From: Streptomyces albipurpureus
GTDB taxonomy: Bacteria; Actinomycetota; Actinomycetes; Streptomycetales; Streptomycetaceae
Direction: 5' to 3'
Assembly: GCF_023701525.1 (NCBI RefSeq)
Contig: NZ_JAMQAW010000063.1
Location: 1-38,836 of the forward strand
DNA length: 38,836 nucleotides
The translations under genes and the position numbers were made by a program. This document shows, piece by piece, positions 13,125 through 21,980 of the stretch; within the stretch, counting starts at the first letter, position 1; each line of letters begins with the position of its first letter. A model generated the notes under the pieces. That model was not told where the DNA came from and searched no databases. It saw only the letters and a list, made by a program, of their open reading frames with translations.

Positions 13125-15443
13125 CTAATCTTTCGCCACCCGACTACGGATTTCGTAGGTTGACCCCTGTTGTGGCCGTTGAGTGTCCGGTGTGTCCCCC
13201 CGGTTCCGGTCCTTGTGGGGCCCCTGGCCCCGCTCCTGACCTCGGCGCGCTGGCTCATCCGCTCCCTGGCCGCGATGGACATGGTGGGCGGAGCCACCAC
13301 CCCGTGTGCTCTCGCTCACGTCATCGCCCACCCGTTCTCGCGGACCCTCCGCCGCCACGCTCCCACTGCCCGTCTCAATGCCGGATCGGTCATCGCTCCC
13401 CTCGATGGGCAGCTCCGGCCGCGGGTCGTCGTCCCACCGGGCGGCGTTCTCGGCGGCCTCCTGAAGCAGCCGTTCCGCGGTGTGGCGGTGCAGCCCCGCG
13501 GCTGCCGGGTCGCCGAGCCGCTCCAGGGTGTCGGCCAGTCTGAGCTGCAGCGCGGCCTGGAGCCGGTCGTCCCCGGCCCGGCGCGCCCACTCCACCGCCT
13601 CCTGGCAGGTGTGCAAGGACTCCTGCGGGCGCCCCGCGTACTCCTGGACCCGGGCGACCTCGCTCAGTGCCCGCGCCTGGGCCGGGAGGTCACCGGTCTT
13701 GCGGTACCCCGCGACCGACGCGCGCCAGCTGCGCAGCGCCTCCCCGTACCGCCCCGCGTAGGTGTGGACGGTGCCCAGACGCCCGTACAGCCGTGCCTCC
13801 TCGGCGCGCTCGTCACGGGCCTGGCGCTGCACGAGCGCCCGTCCGTACCAGTCGGCCGCCCGGTGCCAATCCCCCAGTTCCTGATAGGCGCCGCCGATGG
13901 ATTCCATGGCACGACCGGTCGCATAGGGGTCGTTCGCGGCCCGCCCCGCGTCGAGGGCCTCCCGGTAGCGGGCGAGGGCGTCCTCGGTGCGGCCGGTCCG
14001 AGCGTCGAGATCGGCGAGGTTGAGCAGGGCGGCCGCCTCTTCGCGGTGCAGTCCGCGCCGCTCGGCCACATCAAGCACCAGTTTGTGCAACTGGTACAGC
14101 TCCGGGGCGGCGGCCTCGGTCCCGTGGTGCACGGCGAGCGCCCGCACCAGGGCCGCGACCAGCCGTCGGGCCAGGGTGTCCAGTTCGCCGTCGGCCACCG
14201 CGAGCCGCGCGGAGGCCAGCAGCACCGACTGACGCTGTCGCAGCCACTTTCCCGCGCTGGGGACGTCGGGAAAGCGCAGGGCGGGTGGGAGGGAGGCGAG
14301 TGCCTGCCGCGGCGGTGATCCTTCCGGTTCGGCCGCTCCCCGGCAGGACTGGAGCAGTCGTACGGTCCGCTCCAGCATCCGGGCCCTCGCCAACTGCACC
14401 TCAGCGGGTTTGTCGGCGGTTTCGATCAACCTGTTCAGCAGCGGGTGGAGCGCTCCCGGGACCCGGTAGTGCACACCCTGTCGGTTCAGCAGCCCCAACG
14501 CGACAAAGCTGTCCAGCGCCGACTGCGCCTCAGGGACCGAGCAACCGCCCAGCGCGGACGCGGTGTGCGCGTCCGCCAGACCCGCGGGCGCGAGGGCCAG
14601 GAGCCGCAGCGTCCGGGCGGCCTGTCCTGGCAGGGACGCGTACACCAGATGGAAGGCACGGTTCAACGGCCTGAGGTTCTTGGGCAGTACCGCGGCGCCT
14701 TCGGCGTCGGGGAGGGCGCGCAGCTGTCGCAGCGCGTCGGCGACCGAGGTCTTGGGGCGGGCCGCCAGCCAGCCGCCGACCAGGACCAGGGCGGCCGGCA
14801 GTCCCCCGCACTCTTCGGCGACGGATTCCGCGGCCTGCGGATCGACGGTGATCCGTACCGACCCGGTGAAGGTGGCGAGCAGTTCGATCGCGGCCTTGGG
14901 GTCCATGCCGCCGAGGGTGCACGGCCGCACCCCGGGGATACCGATCAGCGGCCCGCCGGAGACGGCGACCACCAGACAGTCCGGGTCGTCGGGGAGGAGT
15001 GGATCGACCTGCTCGGCATCGACGGCGTCATCGAGCAGCAGCAGGGTTTGGCGACCGGTGAGCGCGTCCCGCACCATCTCGCTGAGCTCGTCCTCGTCCG
15101 CGCCGGGCGGGGCAGGAATGTCCAGCGCGTCCAGCAGTGCCCGGGATGTCTCATCGGTGGGTACGGCTCGCCCGTCGGATTCGGTGAGTCGCGCACGGAG
15201 CACCCCGCCGGGGTAGTCGTCCACGATCCGGACGATGAACTGCTCGGCGAGGGCGGTCCGGCCGGTGCCGACCTGGCCGGCGATCAGCAGGACCCGGGCC
15301 CGGGCGGCCTTGCGGCCCGCCATGGTGTCCAGGCCGGCCCGTTCGATGTCGGACTGAAGGGACTTGAGCTCACGCTGTCTGCCGAAGAACCGTCCCGCAG
15401 ACGCGCCGGCCCGGCCGCCCAAGTCCACCGCCTGATCCGTCAC
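13125..15443 (-). CDS. STAND-type ATPase with TPR repeats, no DNA-binding domain
   Basis: A 772-residue protein resembling the ATPase and TPR parts of AfsR/SARP-like regulators but with no OmpR-type or LuxR-type DNA-binding domain. FFGRQRELKSL leads to a P-loop, GQVGTGRTALAEQF at 56-69, in which the Walker A Lys is replaced by Arg62. TLLLLDDAVD is Walker B. A winged-helix-like segment follows (LALAPAGLADAHTASALGGC), then five or six TPRs (AALLNLADLDARTGRTEDAL, AMESIGGAYQELGDWHRAAD, ARLYGRLGTVHTYAGRYGEA, ALSEVARVQEYAGRPQESL). The last ~110 residues are charged and disordered. GTG at 15443 is chosen because GGGAG precedes it at 8 nt. Probably a signalling scaffold; partner unknown. Confidence 0.82.
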   Translation of the reverse strand: MTDQAVDLGGRAGASAGRFFGRQRELKSLQSDIERAGLDTMAGRKAARARVLLIAGQVGTGRTALAEQFIVRIVDDYPGGVLRARLTESDGRAVPTDETSRALLDALDIPAPPGADEDELSEMVRDALTGRQTLLLLDDAVDAEQVDPLLPDDPDCLVVAVSGGPLIGIPGVRPCTLGGMDPKAAIELLATFTGSVRITVDPQAAESVAEECGGLPAALVLVGGWLAARPKTSVADALRQLRALPDAEGAAVLPKNLRPLNRAFHLVYASLPGQAARTLRLLALAPAGLADAHTASALGGCSVPEAQSALDSFVALGLLNRQGVHYRVPGALHPLLNRLIETADKPAEVQLARARMLERTVRLLQSCRGAAEPEGSPPRQALASLPPALRFPDVPSAGKWLRQRQSVLLASARLAVADGELDTLARRLVAALVRALAVHHGTEAAAPELYQLHKLVLDVAERRGLHREEAAALLNLADLDARTGRTEDALARYREALDAGRAANDPYATGRAMESIGGAYQELGDWHRAADWYGRALVQRQARDERAEEARLYGRLGTVHTYAGRYGEALRSWRASVAGYRKTGDLPAQARALSEVARVQEYAGRPQESLHTCQEAVEWARRAGDDRLQAALQLRLADTLERLGDPAAAGLHRHTAERLLQEAAENAARWDDDPRPELPIEGSDDRSGIETGSGSVAAEGPRERVGDDVSESTRGGGSAHHVHRGQGADEPARRGQERGQGPHKDRNRGDTPDTQRPQQGSTYEIRSRVAKD

Positions 15444-15622
15444 GGGCCACGCTCCCGTCTCAGTCCGCGGACGGATAGCCATCCGCGCACGAGCCACGCC
15501 CGTAGGTCATCCGTACGGACGTTCCGAGCGTAGTTCACTCTCTGCAACGAACCATGGCGAGCGTGTCCGATGCATCACCTGATCGGATTAATAGTCTTAG
15601 TGATCTTTCGGATAAATGGATC

Positions 15623-15651
15623 ATCGCTCTCACGCGGGGCGTGAGAGCGAT
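15623..15651 (-). terminator. Terminator of the Nudix gene
   Basis: A perfect 13-bp inverted repeat (15623-15635 with 15639-15651), 26 bp after the Nudix stop on the minus strand. The AT-rich stretch at 15575-15620 on the far side probably includes the promoter of the STAND ATPase gene (TTTATC-N17-TATTAA on the minus strand), a weak call. Confidence 0.8.
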
Positions 15652-15676
15652 GGGTCCGTGCGCGTACAGGGAAGCC

Positions 15677-16324
15677 CTACGCCTCGAAGGGGCGGGCGGG
15701 CCAGGGCGCCTCCGCCCGCCGGAGCGCGTCAAGTCCGCCGGGCAGCGCCGGTGAGCGCGCGGCGGCGAGCGCGAGCACCCCCACCACCAGGCAGTTGTTG
15801 TGCAGTTCGCCGGCGAGCGCGCCACGCACCAACTCCGACAGCGGCACCCGGGCGTGTTCCATGTCGGCCTCCTCCTCGGAGACCTCGTAGCGCCGGCCCT
15901 CGGCCTCTGAGAGATCGCGGGCGAGGAAGATGCGCACCGCTTCGTCGCAGCCACCGGGGGTGGTGTAGACGTCGGTCAGCACCCGCCACTCCTCGGCCTT
16001 GATGTGCGCCTCCTCGTACAGCTCACGCTGTGCGGCGTGCAGCGGGTTCTCGCCGGGGACGTCGAGCAGTCCGGCCGGGATCTCCCAGAGCTTGTGGCGC
16101 ACGGGGTGGCGGTACTGACGCAGGACCACCACACGGTCGTCGGCGTCGAGGGCGAGGACGGCGACCGAGCCCGGGTGGACCTGGTAGTCGCGGCGGACGA
16201 CCGCGCCGTCGGGCATCACCACGTCGTCCGTGCGCACGCTGGTCTTGTTGCCGCGGAACGGGGTGGTGGTCGCGGTCACCTGCCATTCCTCCGGGGTGTC
16301 CTTGATGACCCTGGCCCTGTCCAT
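15677..16324 (-). CDS. Nudix hydrolase, ADP-ribose pyrophosphatase type
   Basis: A 215-residue Nudix enzyme. The beta-strand HPGSVAVLALDADDRVVVL, then QYRHPVRHKLWEIPAGLLD and the Nudix box G-x5-E-x7-RELYEEAHI identify the ADP-ribose pyrophosphatase group, which splits ADP-ribose into AMP and ribose 5-phosphate. The box ends EEAHI instead of EETGL, a known kind of variation in this group. The ATG at 16324 has GGGAGG at 9-nt spacing. It follows pyrG, as Rv1700 follows Rv1699 in M. tuberculosis, but a hairpin at 16348-16385 sits between them. It could consume ADP-ribose that would otherwise derepress the NrtR operon; that link is inference. Confidence 0.9.
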   Translation of the reverse strand: MDRARVIKDTPEEWQVTATTTPFRGNKTSVRTDDVVMPDGAVVRRDYQVHPGSVAVLALDADDRVVVLRQYRHPVRHKLWEIPAGLLDVPGENPLHAAQRELYEEAHIKAEEWRVLTDVYTTPGGCDEAVRIFLARDLSEAEGRRYEVSEEEADMEHARVPLSELVRGALAGELHNNCLVVGVLALAAARSPALPGGLDALRRAEAPWPARPFEA

Positions 16325-16347
16325 ATGTATTGCCCTCCCGCTGTCGA

Positions 16348-16385
16348 ACCGGGGTAGGTCTCCGATGGAAGATCCCTACCCCGGT
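16348..16385 (-). terminator. Hairpin between pyrG and the Nudix gene
   Basis: A perfect 11-bp stem (16348-16358 with 16375-16385) with a 16-nt loop, 19 bp after the pyrG stop. It should reduce readthrough from pyrG into the Nudix gene, which starts only 24 bp further on, so the hairpin is also near the Nudix translation start. Confidence 0.7.
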
Positions 16386-16404
16386 CAACGGTAATGCCTG
16401 TGCG

Positions 16405-18054
16405 CTACTTGCCCGACTGACGCTCCACCGCCGCCTTCACCAGACCGGCGAAGAGCGGGTGCGGACGAGTGGGCCGGGAACGCAGCTCCGGGTGGGCCTG
16501 GGTGGCGACGAGATAGGGGTGCGTGGCGCGCGGGTACTCGACGTACTCCACCAGCCTGTTGTCCGGGCTGGTGCCCGAGAAGACGAGGCCCGCCTTCTTC
16601 TCCAGCTCGGCGCGGTAGGCGTTGTTCACCTCGTAGCGGTGGCGGTGCCGCTCCTCGACATAGGGCTGGTCGTCGTAGACCTCCCGCACGATCGAGCCTT
16701 CCGCGAGCTTCGCGGGGTAGAGGCCGAGGCGCATCGTGCCGCCCAGGTCTCCCGCGCCCTCCACATACGCCAGCTGCTCCTCCATGGTGGAGATCACCGG
16801 GTGGGCGGTGGCGGCGTCGAACTCGGTGGAGTTGGCCTCCGGGATCGCCGCGAGGTTGCGGGCGGCCTCGATGACGATGCACTGCAGGCCGAGGCAGAGC
16901 CCGAGCAGCGGAACCCTGTTCTCACGGGCGTACTGGATCGCGCCGACCTTGCCACTGACACCGCGGTCGCCGAAGCCGCCGGGGATGCAGACCGCGTCCA
17001 CATCGGAGAGTTGGCTCTTGGCGCCGGCCGGGGTCTTGCAGTCGTCGGACGCGACCCACTTGACCTTGACGCGGGCCTTGTTGGCGAAGCCTCCGGCGCG
17101 TAGTGCCTCGGTGACCGAGAGATAGGCGTCGGGCAGGTCGATGTACTTGCCGACCAGGGCGATGGTGACCTCGTGGTCGGGGTTGTGCACCCGGTCCAGC
17201 AGATCGGCCCAGATCGTCCAGTCCACATCGCGGAAGGGCAGGTCCAGCTTGCGGACGACATAGGCGTCCAGGCCCTCGGTGTGGATGACCTTGGGGATGT
17301 CGTAGATGGAGGGGGCGTCGGGGCAGGCGATGACCGCGGCCTCGTCCACATCGCACATCAGGGAGATCTTGCGCTTGATGGCGATCGGCACATCACGGTC
17401 GGCGCGCAGCACGATCGCGTCGGGCTGGATGCCGATGTTGCGCAGCGCGGCCACCGAGTGCTGGGTGGGCTTGGTCTTCAACTCGCCCGAGGGGCCGATA
17501 TAGGGCAACAGCGAGATATGGACAACGAAGACATTGTCCCGACCGACCTCGTGACGCACCTGACGGACGGTCTCCAGGAACGGGAGTGACTCAATATCGC
17601 CTACGGTGCCACCGACTTCGGTGATCACGACATCGACATCATCGGTGGCCATCCGACGGATGCGGTGCTTGATCTCGTTGGTGATATGCGGGATGACCTG
17701 CACCGTGTCGCCCAGGTACTCGCCACGCCGCTCCTTGGCGATCACCTGGGAGTAGATCTGCCCGGTGGTGACATTGGCCGAGCCGTCGAGGTCGACATCG
17801 AGGAAGCGCTCGTAGTGGCCGATGTCCAGGTCGGTCTCGGCGCCGTCGTTGGTGACGAACACCTCACCGTGCTGGAACGGGTTCATGGTGCCGGGGTCGA
17901 CGTTCAGATAGGGGTCGAGCTTCTGCATGGTGACCCGCAGGCCCCGTGCCTTCAGCAGCGCACCCAGGCTGGAGGCTGTGAGGCCCTTGCCGAGGGAGGA
18001 GGCGACACCCCCGGTGACGAAGATGTGCTTGGTCGTCATGGATTTGGGCGGCAT
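16405..18054 (-). CDS. pyrG: CTP synthase
   Basis: A 549-residue enzyme that aminates UTP to CTP using glutamine and ATP. The synthetase domain begins KHIFVTGGVASSLGKGLTAS (P-loop); EVGGTVGDIESLPFLE and GAETDLDIGHYERFLD are conserved UTP/ATP-site blocks. The glutaminase domain has the nucleophile in LLGLCLGLQ and the C-terminal QAHPELRSRP (His-Glu of the triad). The start at 18054 (MPPKSMTTKH) gives the normal length; ATG at 18039 also fits, and a GTG at 18159 would add a non-conserved 35-residue extension. No start has a strong Shine-Dalgarno. CTP, UTP and GTP set activity directly. Confidence 0.95.
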   Translation of the reverse strand: MPPKSMTTKHIFVTGGVASSLGKGLTASSLGALLKARGLRVTMQKLDPYLNVDPGTMNPFQHGEVFVTNDGAETDLDIGHYERFLDVDLDGSANVTTGQIYSQVIAKERRGEYLGDTVQVIPHITNEIKHRIRRMATDDVDVVITEVGGTVGDIESLPFLETVRQVRHEVGRDNVFVVHISLLPYIGPSGELKTKPTQHSVAALRNIGIQPDAIVLRADRDVPIAIKRKISLMCDVDEAAVIACPDAPSIYDIPKVIHTEGLDAYVVRKLDLPFRDVDWTIWADLLDRVHNPDHEVTIALVGKYIDLPDAYLSVTEALRAGGFANKARVKVKWVASDDCKTPAGAKSQLSDVDAVCIPGGFGDRGVSGKVGAIQYARENRVPLLGLCLGLQCIVIEAARNLAAIPEANSTEFDAATAHPVISTMEEQLAYVEGAGDLGGTMRLGLYPAKLAEGSIVREVYDDQPYVEERHRHRYEVNNAYRAELEKKAGLVFSGTSPDNRLVEYVEYPRATHPYLVATQAHPELRSRPTRPHPLFAGLVKAAVERQSGK

Positions 18055-18525
18055 CGCCAAGAGGGGGCTCCCGTGGTCGCGAGGTGAGGTGTGCGTGCCG
18101 GCGTCCGCCCAGTCGTTCAGGGGTGCCGTCGCTGCGGTTGCGGGGCTGCTGTTCTCCACAGATCGGCCACCGGTCCACGGGGTACCAGGGTATCAGCGAC
18201 ATCGGGAGACCGCTTCCGGCCACGCGCACCCACTCCCGCACCTCCCTCACCAGGGGATCACCCTTGGCTCACCCGTTCGGCGTAGTCGCGTTGTCGAGAT
18301 CGCCACGCGGACCTCTTCGGTGCGTCGTATCCTGCTCGGACACTCGCTCTGCCGAGCGATGCAAAAGGGCGCGCTAAGCGCATCGAGCAGGGCGGCAGTG
18401 GGCGACGTGGGACAGGCCACAAGCGACATCCCGCACGTCAACCCGTAAGCCTTCTGCTCGTCAACCACCCTTGACCGCAGCAAGCGCCCCACGGGGCGGA
18501 CGTGGCCGTTCGACTGGAGATGCAC
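18055..18525. other. Divergent pyrG/GH15 intergenic region
   Basis: About 470 bp between divergent genes. No convincing gene is seen on either strand. The first ~100 bp next to pyrG stays open in the pyrG frame. GGAG at about 18516-18519 serves the GH15 GTG. No C-run of the Bacillus pyrG attenuation type, nor a clear operator, was seen. Confidence 0.5.
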
Positions 18526-20328
18526 GTGGCCGGGCGCATCGAGGATTACGCACTCATCGGGGATATGCAGACAGCTGCGCTGGTCTGCCGGGATGGCACT
18601 GCCGACTGGCTGTGCCTGCCCCGGTTCGACTCGCACGCAGTCTTTGCCGGGCTCCTCGGTACCGAGGAACATGGTTTCTGGAGGGTGGGCCCGGCCCACT
18701 CCGAACACGAAGAACCCCCGGCCGCCGACCGGCGCCGCTACCGCGGTGACTCACTGATCCTGGAATCAGAGTGGGACACCGATCGCGGCACGGTCCGCGT
18801 AACCGATTTCATGCCGCCCCGGGACGGCGCACCACAGCTGATCAGGATCGTGGAGGGCGTCAGCGGGCGGGTGCCGATGCGCTCCGCGCTCCGGATGCGC
18901 TTCAGCTACGGCCGGATCACCCCCTGGGTGCACAAGGTCGACGGACGTACCGTCGCCGTCGCCGGACCCGATTCGGTCTGGCTGGACACCGAGGTGGAGA
19001 CCCATGGCGAGAACCTGACCACCTACTCCGACTTCACCGTGGCACCGGGTGAACGGATCGCCTTCACGATCAGCTGGCAGCCATCCCACCGCACCCCACC
19101 CGCGCTCCCGGAACCAGAAGCCTCACTGGAAGCAACGGCGGACTTCTGGCGCGACTGGGTCGATCACTGTACGTATCACGGCCCCTACCGCGAGGCCGTG
19201 GTCCGCTCGCTGATCACCCTGAAGGCGTTGACCTACGCCCCGACCGGCGGAATCGTCGCCGCTCCGACCACCTCCCTCCCGGAGGAGATCGGCGGCGTAC
19301 GCAACTGGGACTACCGCTACACCTGGCTGCGCGACGCCGCGATCACGCTGTCGTCGCTGCTGCGCACCGGCTACCGCGAAGAGGCCCAGGCCTGGCGGGA
19401 ATGGCTACTGCGCGCGGTAGCCGGAGACCCGGAGAACCTCCAGATCATGTACGGCATCGCCGGGGAGCGCGAGCTCGGCGAGGCCGAACTGGACTGGCTG
19501 CCCGGATATGAGAACTCCACCCCCGTACGTGTCGGCAACGGCGCCGCCCATCAGCTCCAACTCGATGTGTACGGAGAGGTCACCGAGGCGCTGCACCTGG
19601 CCCATATGACGGGTCTGGCGCGCAATGACTACGCCTCGCTACTCCAGCTCAAGCTGATCAGCTATCTGGAGGACCACTGGCAGGAGCCGGACGAGGGCAT
19701 CTGGGAGGTCCGCGGGCCGCGGCGCCACTTCGTGCACTCCAAGGTGATGGCATGGGTCGCGGTGGACCGGACGATCAAGCTCATCGAGTCCGGAGACGCC
19801 GACGGCCCGGTGGAGCGGTGGAGGCAGATGCGCGAGGACATCCACCGCGATGTCTGCGAGAAGGGGTACGACCCCGAGCGCAACACCTTCACCCAGTCCT
19901 ACGGCTCCAAGGAACTGGACGCCTCGTTGCTGCTCATCCCCCAGATGGGCTTTCTGCCGCCCGATGACAAGCGGGTCATCGGCACCATCGAGGCCATCCA
20001 GCGCGAACTGTCCACCGAGGACGGCTTCGTCCTGCGCTACCCGACCGCCGGAGAAGACGCCGGCGTCGACGGTCTCGCGGGCGACGAGGGCGCGTTCCTC
20101 GCCTGCTCGTTCTGGCTCGCGGACGACCTCGCGATGATCGGGCGGGTCGACGAGGCCCGCAAGCTCTTCGAGAAGCTCCTCTCCCTCCGCAATGACCTTG
20201 GACTCCTCGCCGAGGAGTGGGACTCCAAGCACCAGCGCCAGGTGGGGAACTTCCCGCAGGCCTTCAGCCATGTGCCGCTGATCGACACGGCCCTGCGGCT
20301 GACCGCTTCGGGGGCGTACGGAGGCTGA
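18526..20328 (+). CDS. Glycoside hydrolase family 15 protein
   Basis: A 600-residue cytoplasmic (alpha/alpha)6-barrel enzyme of GH15, the family of glucoamylases and of actinobacterial trehalases. GRIEDYALIGDMQTAALV starts the N-terminal beta domain; NWDYRYTWLRDAAITL and ELDWLPGYENSTPVRVGN are barrel substrate-site motifs. The expected catalytic acids lie near FLPPDDKRV/EDGFVLRYP and in LLAEEWD, and GNFPQAFSHVPLIDTALRL closes the protein. No signal peptide, so the substrate is internal (trehalose or a malto-oligosaccharide); which one cannot be decided here. The GTG at 18526 has GGAG at 6-nt spacing; upstream in-frame starts at 18502 and 18520 lack suitable spacing. Followed by a strong terminator. 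Confidence 0.88.
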   Translation: MAGRIEDYALIGDMQTAALVCRDGTADWLCLPRFDSHAVFAGLLGTEEHGFWRVGPAHSEHEEPPAADRRRYRGDSLILESEWDTDRGTVRVTDFMPPRDGAPQLIRIVEGVSGRVPMRSALRMRFSYGRITPWVHKVDGRTVAVAGPDSVWLDTEVETHGENLTTYSDFTVAPGERIAFTISWQPSHRTPPALPEPEASLEATADFWRDWVDHCTYHGPYREAVVRSLITLKALTYAPTGGIVAAPTTSLPEEIGGVRNWDYRYTWLRDAAITLSSLLRTGYREEAQAWREWLLRAVAGDPENLQIMYGIAGERELGEAELDWLPGYENSTPVRVGNGAAHQLQLDVYGEVTEALHLAHMTGLARNDYASLLQLKLISYLEDHWQEPDEGIWEVRGPRRHFVHSKVMAWVAVDRTIKLIESGDADGPVERWRQMREDIHRDVCEKGYDPERNTFTQSYGSKELDASLLLIPQMGFLPPDDKRVIGTIEAIQRELSTEDGFVLRYPTAGEDAGVDGLAGDEGAFLACSFWLADDLAMIGRVDEARKLFEKLLSLRNDLGLLAEEWDSKHQRQVGNFPQAFSHVPLIDTALRLTASGAYGG

Positions 20329-20345
20329 CCCCCTTCTCGTCAACC

Positions 20346-20386
20346 GATGGTGGGTGCCCGATCCGGGCGACCGGGCACCCACCATC
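20346..20386 (+). terminator. Terminator of the GH15 gene
   Basis: A perfect 15-bp stem (20346-20360 with 20372-20386) with an 11-nt loop, 17 bp after the GH15 stop. It isolates the downstream FAD oxidoreductase gene. Confidence 0.85.
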
Positions 20387-20432
20387 AGGTTTACGATGAA
20401 AAGGTCTCGAAGCCCCTCGAAAGGGGGCCATT

Positions 20433-21857
20433 ATGGCGCCCCAGGACCTTGCGGAGGCGGCGCTCAGCGGTCTTCGCCAACGACTGACCGGCGAGGTCAT
20501 CGTCCCCGACAACACCGGGTACGACGAGGCTCGCACCATTTTCAACGGAATGATCGATCGGCGTCCCGCCGTCATCGCCCAGTGCGAGAGCGGGGCCGAT
20601 GTCGCCCATGCGATCCGATTCAGCCGTGACCACGATCTGGACATCGCGGTACGCGGCGGCGGACACAGCGTCGCGGGCATGGCCGTCAACGACGGCGGGC
20701 TGGTCATCGACCTACGCCGAATGCACGGTGTGAGTGTCGATCCAGAAGCCCAGACAGCCGATATCGGCGGTGGGGCCACCATCGGCCAACTGGACAGAGC
20801 CACCCAGCCCTACGCCCTGGCGACCACCGGAGGCCGAGCCTCCACCACCGGTCTCGGAGGCTTCACCCTCAGCGGCGGATCGGGTTGGCTGGAGCGGAGG
20901 TTCGGGCTGGCCTGCGACAACCTCATAGCCGCCGATGTGGTGACGGCGGACGGCGGTAGCGTGCACACCAGCGCCGACGAGTACCCGGACCTGTTCTGGG
21001 CACTCCACGGGGGTGGCGGGAACTTCGGTGTAGTCACCTCGTTCACGTTGCGGGTGTATCCACTGCCGGTGTTCTCCATGGCCCTGCTGCTCTTCCTCCC
21101 CGAGGACGGACCCGAGGCAGCACGCGCCTTCCGCGACTTCGCGCAGTCCGCTCCCGACTCCATCGGCGGCGGACTGATCTACCTCACCGGCCCGCCCGAG
21201 CCCTTTGTGCCGGAAGACCTGGTGGGCCGGCTCGTCTGCGGAGTACTGATCACGTGTACGGGGAGCGAGGCCGAGCTCCGGCAACTGGCCGCCCCCCTGA
21301 TCGGGCTTCCGCACGAGGGCGAGGTCATCGCCGAACTTCCCTACGCGGACCTCCAGTGCATGCTCGACGATCCACCGGGGCTGCGGAACTACTGGTCTGC
21401 CGAGTACCTGTCCGGTTTCCCGGACGAAGCCGTCGACACCTACTGCGCGCTCGCACAGACCATGCCCGTGCCCACCGCGTCGCAGCACATCATGTTCCCC
21501 CTGGGCGGCGCCGTCGCCCGAGGCCCGGACATCCCCGACGGTCTCGACGAGTACCCGCTGCCCTGGCGCACCTCGCCCTGGGCGGTGCACCCCTTCGGCG
21601 TCTGGGAGAGCCCATCCGACGACGATCCGGCCCGGCGATGGGTCCGCGACGTCCGCACCCGGATGCAGCCCTGGTCGGCCGGCTCGACCTATCTGAACTT
21701 CATCGGACACGAGGGCCAGGAACGGGTCGTCGCCTCCTTCGGCGAACGGAACTACCGGCGGCTGGCGGCGATCAAGGCCGTATACGACCCGGAGAACGTC
21801 TTCCGGCTCAACCACAACATCCAGCCGGCAGCGTCGGCCTCCGCGGCCGCGGCCTGA
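20433..21857 (+). CDS. FAD-linked oxidoreductase, BBE type
   Basis: A 474-residue flavoprotein of the berberine bridge enzyme-like group. The PP-loop FAD domain includes DIAVRGGGHSVAGMAVNDGG, whose His is the usual 8-alpha covalent FAD attachment, and GLGGFTLSGGSGWLERRFGL. The second attachment Cys of bicovalent members is not seen (the equivalent stretch reads GGRASTTGLGG), so a single covalent link is expected. The C-terminus has YPLPWRTSPWAVHP and the BBE motif NFIGHEG with NYRRLAAIKAVYDPENVFRLNHNI. Members oxidise sugars, alcohols or secondary metabolites; the substrate here is unknown. GAAAGGGGG gives a good ribosome binding site. The PucR-type gene downstream may regulate it. Confidence 0.88.
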   Translation: MAPQDLAEAALSGLRQRLTGEVIVPDNTGYDEARTIFNGMIDRRPAVIAQCESGADVAHAIRFSRDHDLDIAVRGGGHSVAGMAVNDGGLVIDLRRMHGVSVDPEAQTADIGGGATIGQLDRATQPYALATTGGRASTTGLGGFTLSGGSGWLERRFGLACDNLIAADVVTADGGSVHTSADEYPDLFWALHGGGGNFGVVTSFTLRVYPLPVFSMALLLFLPEDGPEAARAFRDFAQSAPDSIGGGLIYLTGPPEPFVPEDLVGRLVCGVLITCTGSEAELRQLAAPLIGLPHEGEVIAELPYADLQCMLDDPPGLRNYWSAEYLSGFPDEAVDTYCALAQTMPVPTASQHIMFPLGGAVARGPDIPDGLDEYPLPWRTSPWAVHPFGVWESPSDDDPARRWVRDVRTRMQPWSAGSTYLNFIGHEGQERVVASFGERNYRRLAAIKAVYDPENVFRLNHNIQPAASASAAAA

Positions 21858-21980
21858 GCGATCTCCCCGCCAGGCCCCACTGACCTCGGCCCGGGTTGTA
21901 CGGGAATGCCCGCACCCGGGTAGCGTCCGAAGACACCCGGAGACCTGTTACAGACCGAGAGCGCACGAGGCGGCACATCT

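Noticed and set aside
13119..13133. AAAGAT-cta-ATCTTT as terminator of the STAND ATPase gene
   Set aside because: Only 6 A/T-rich pairs with a 3-nt loop, and it straddles the stop codon; too weak.
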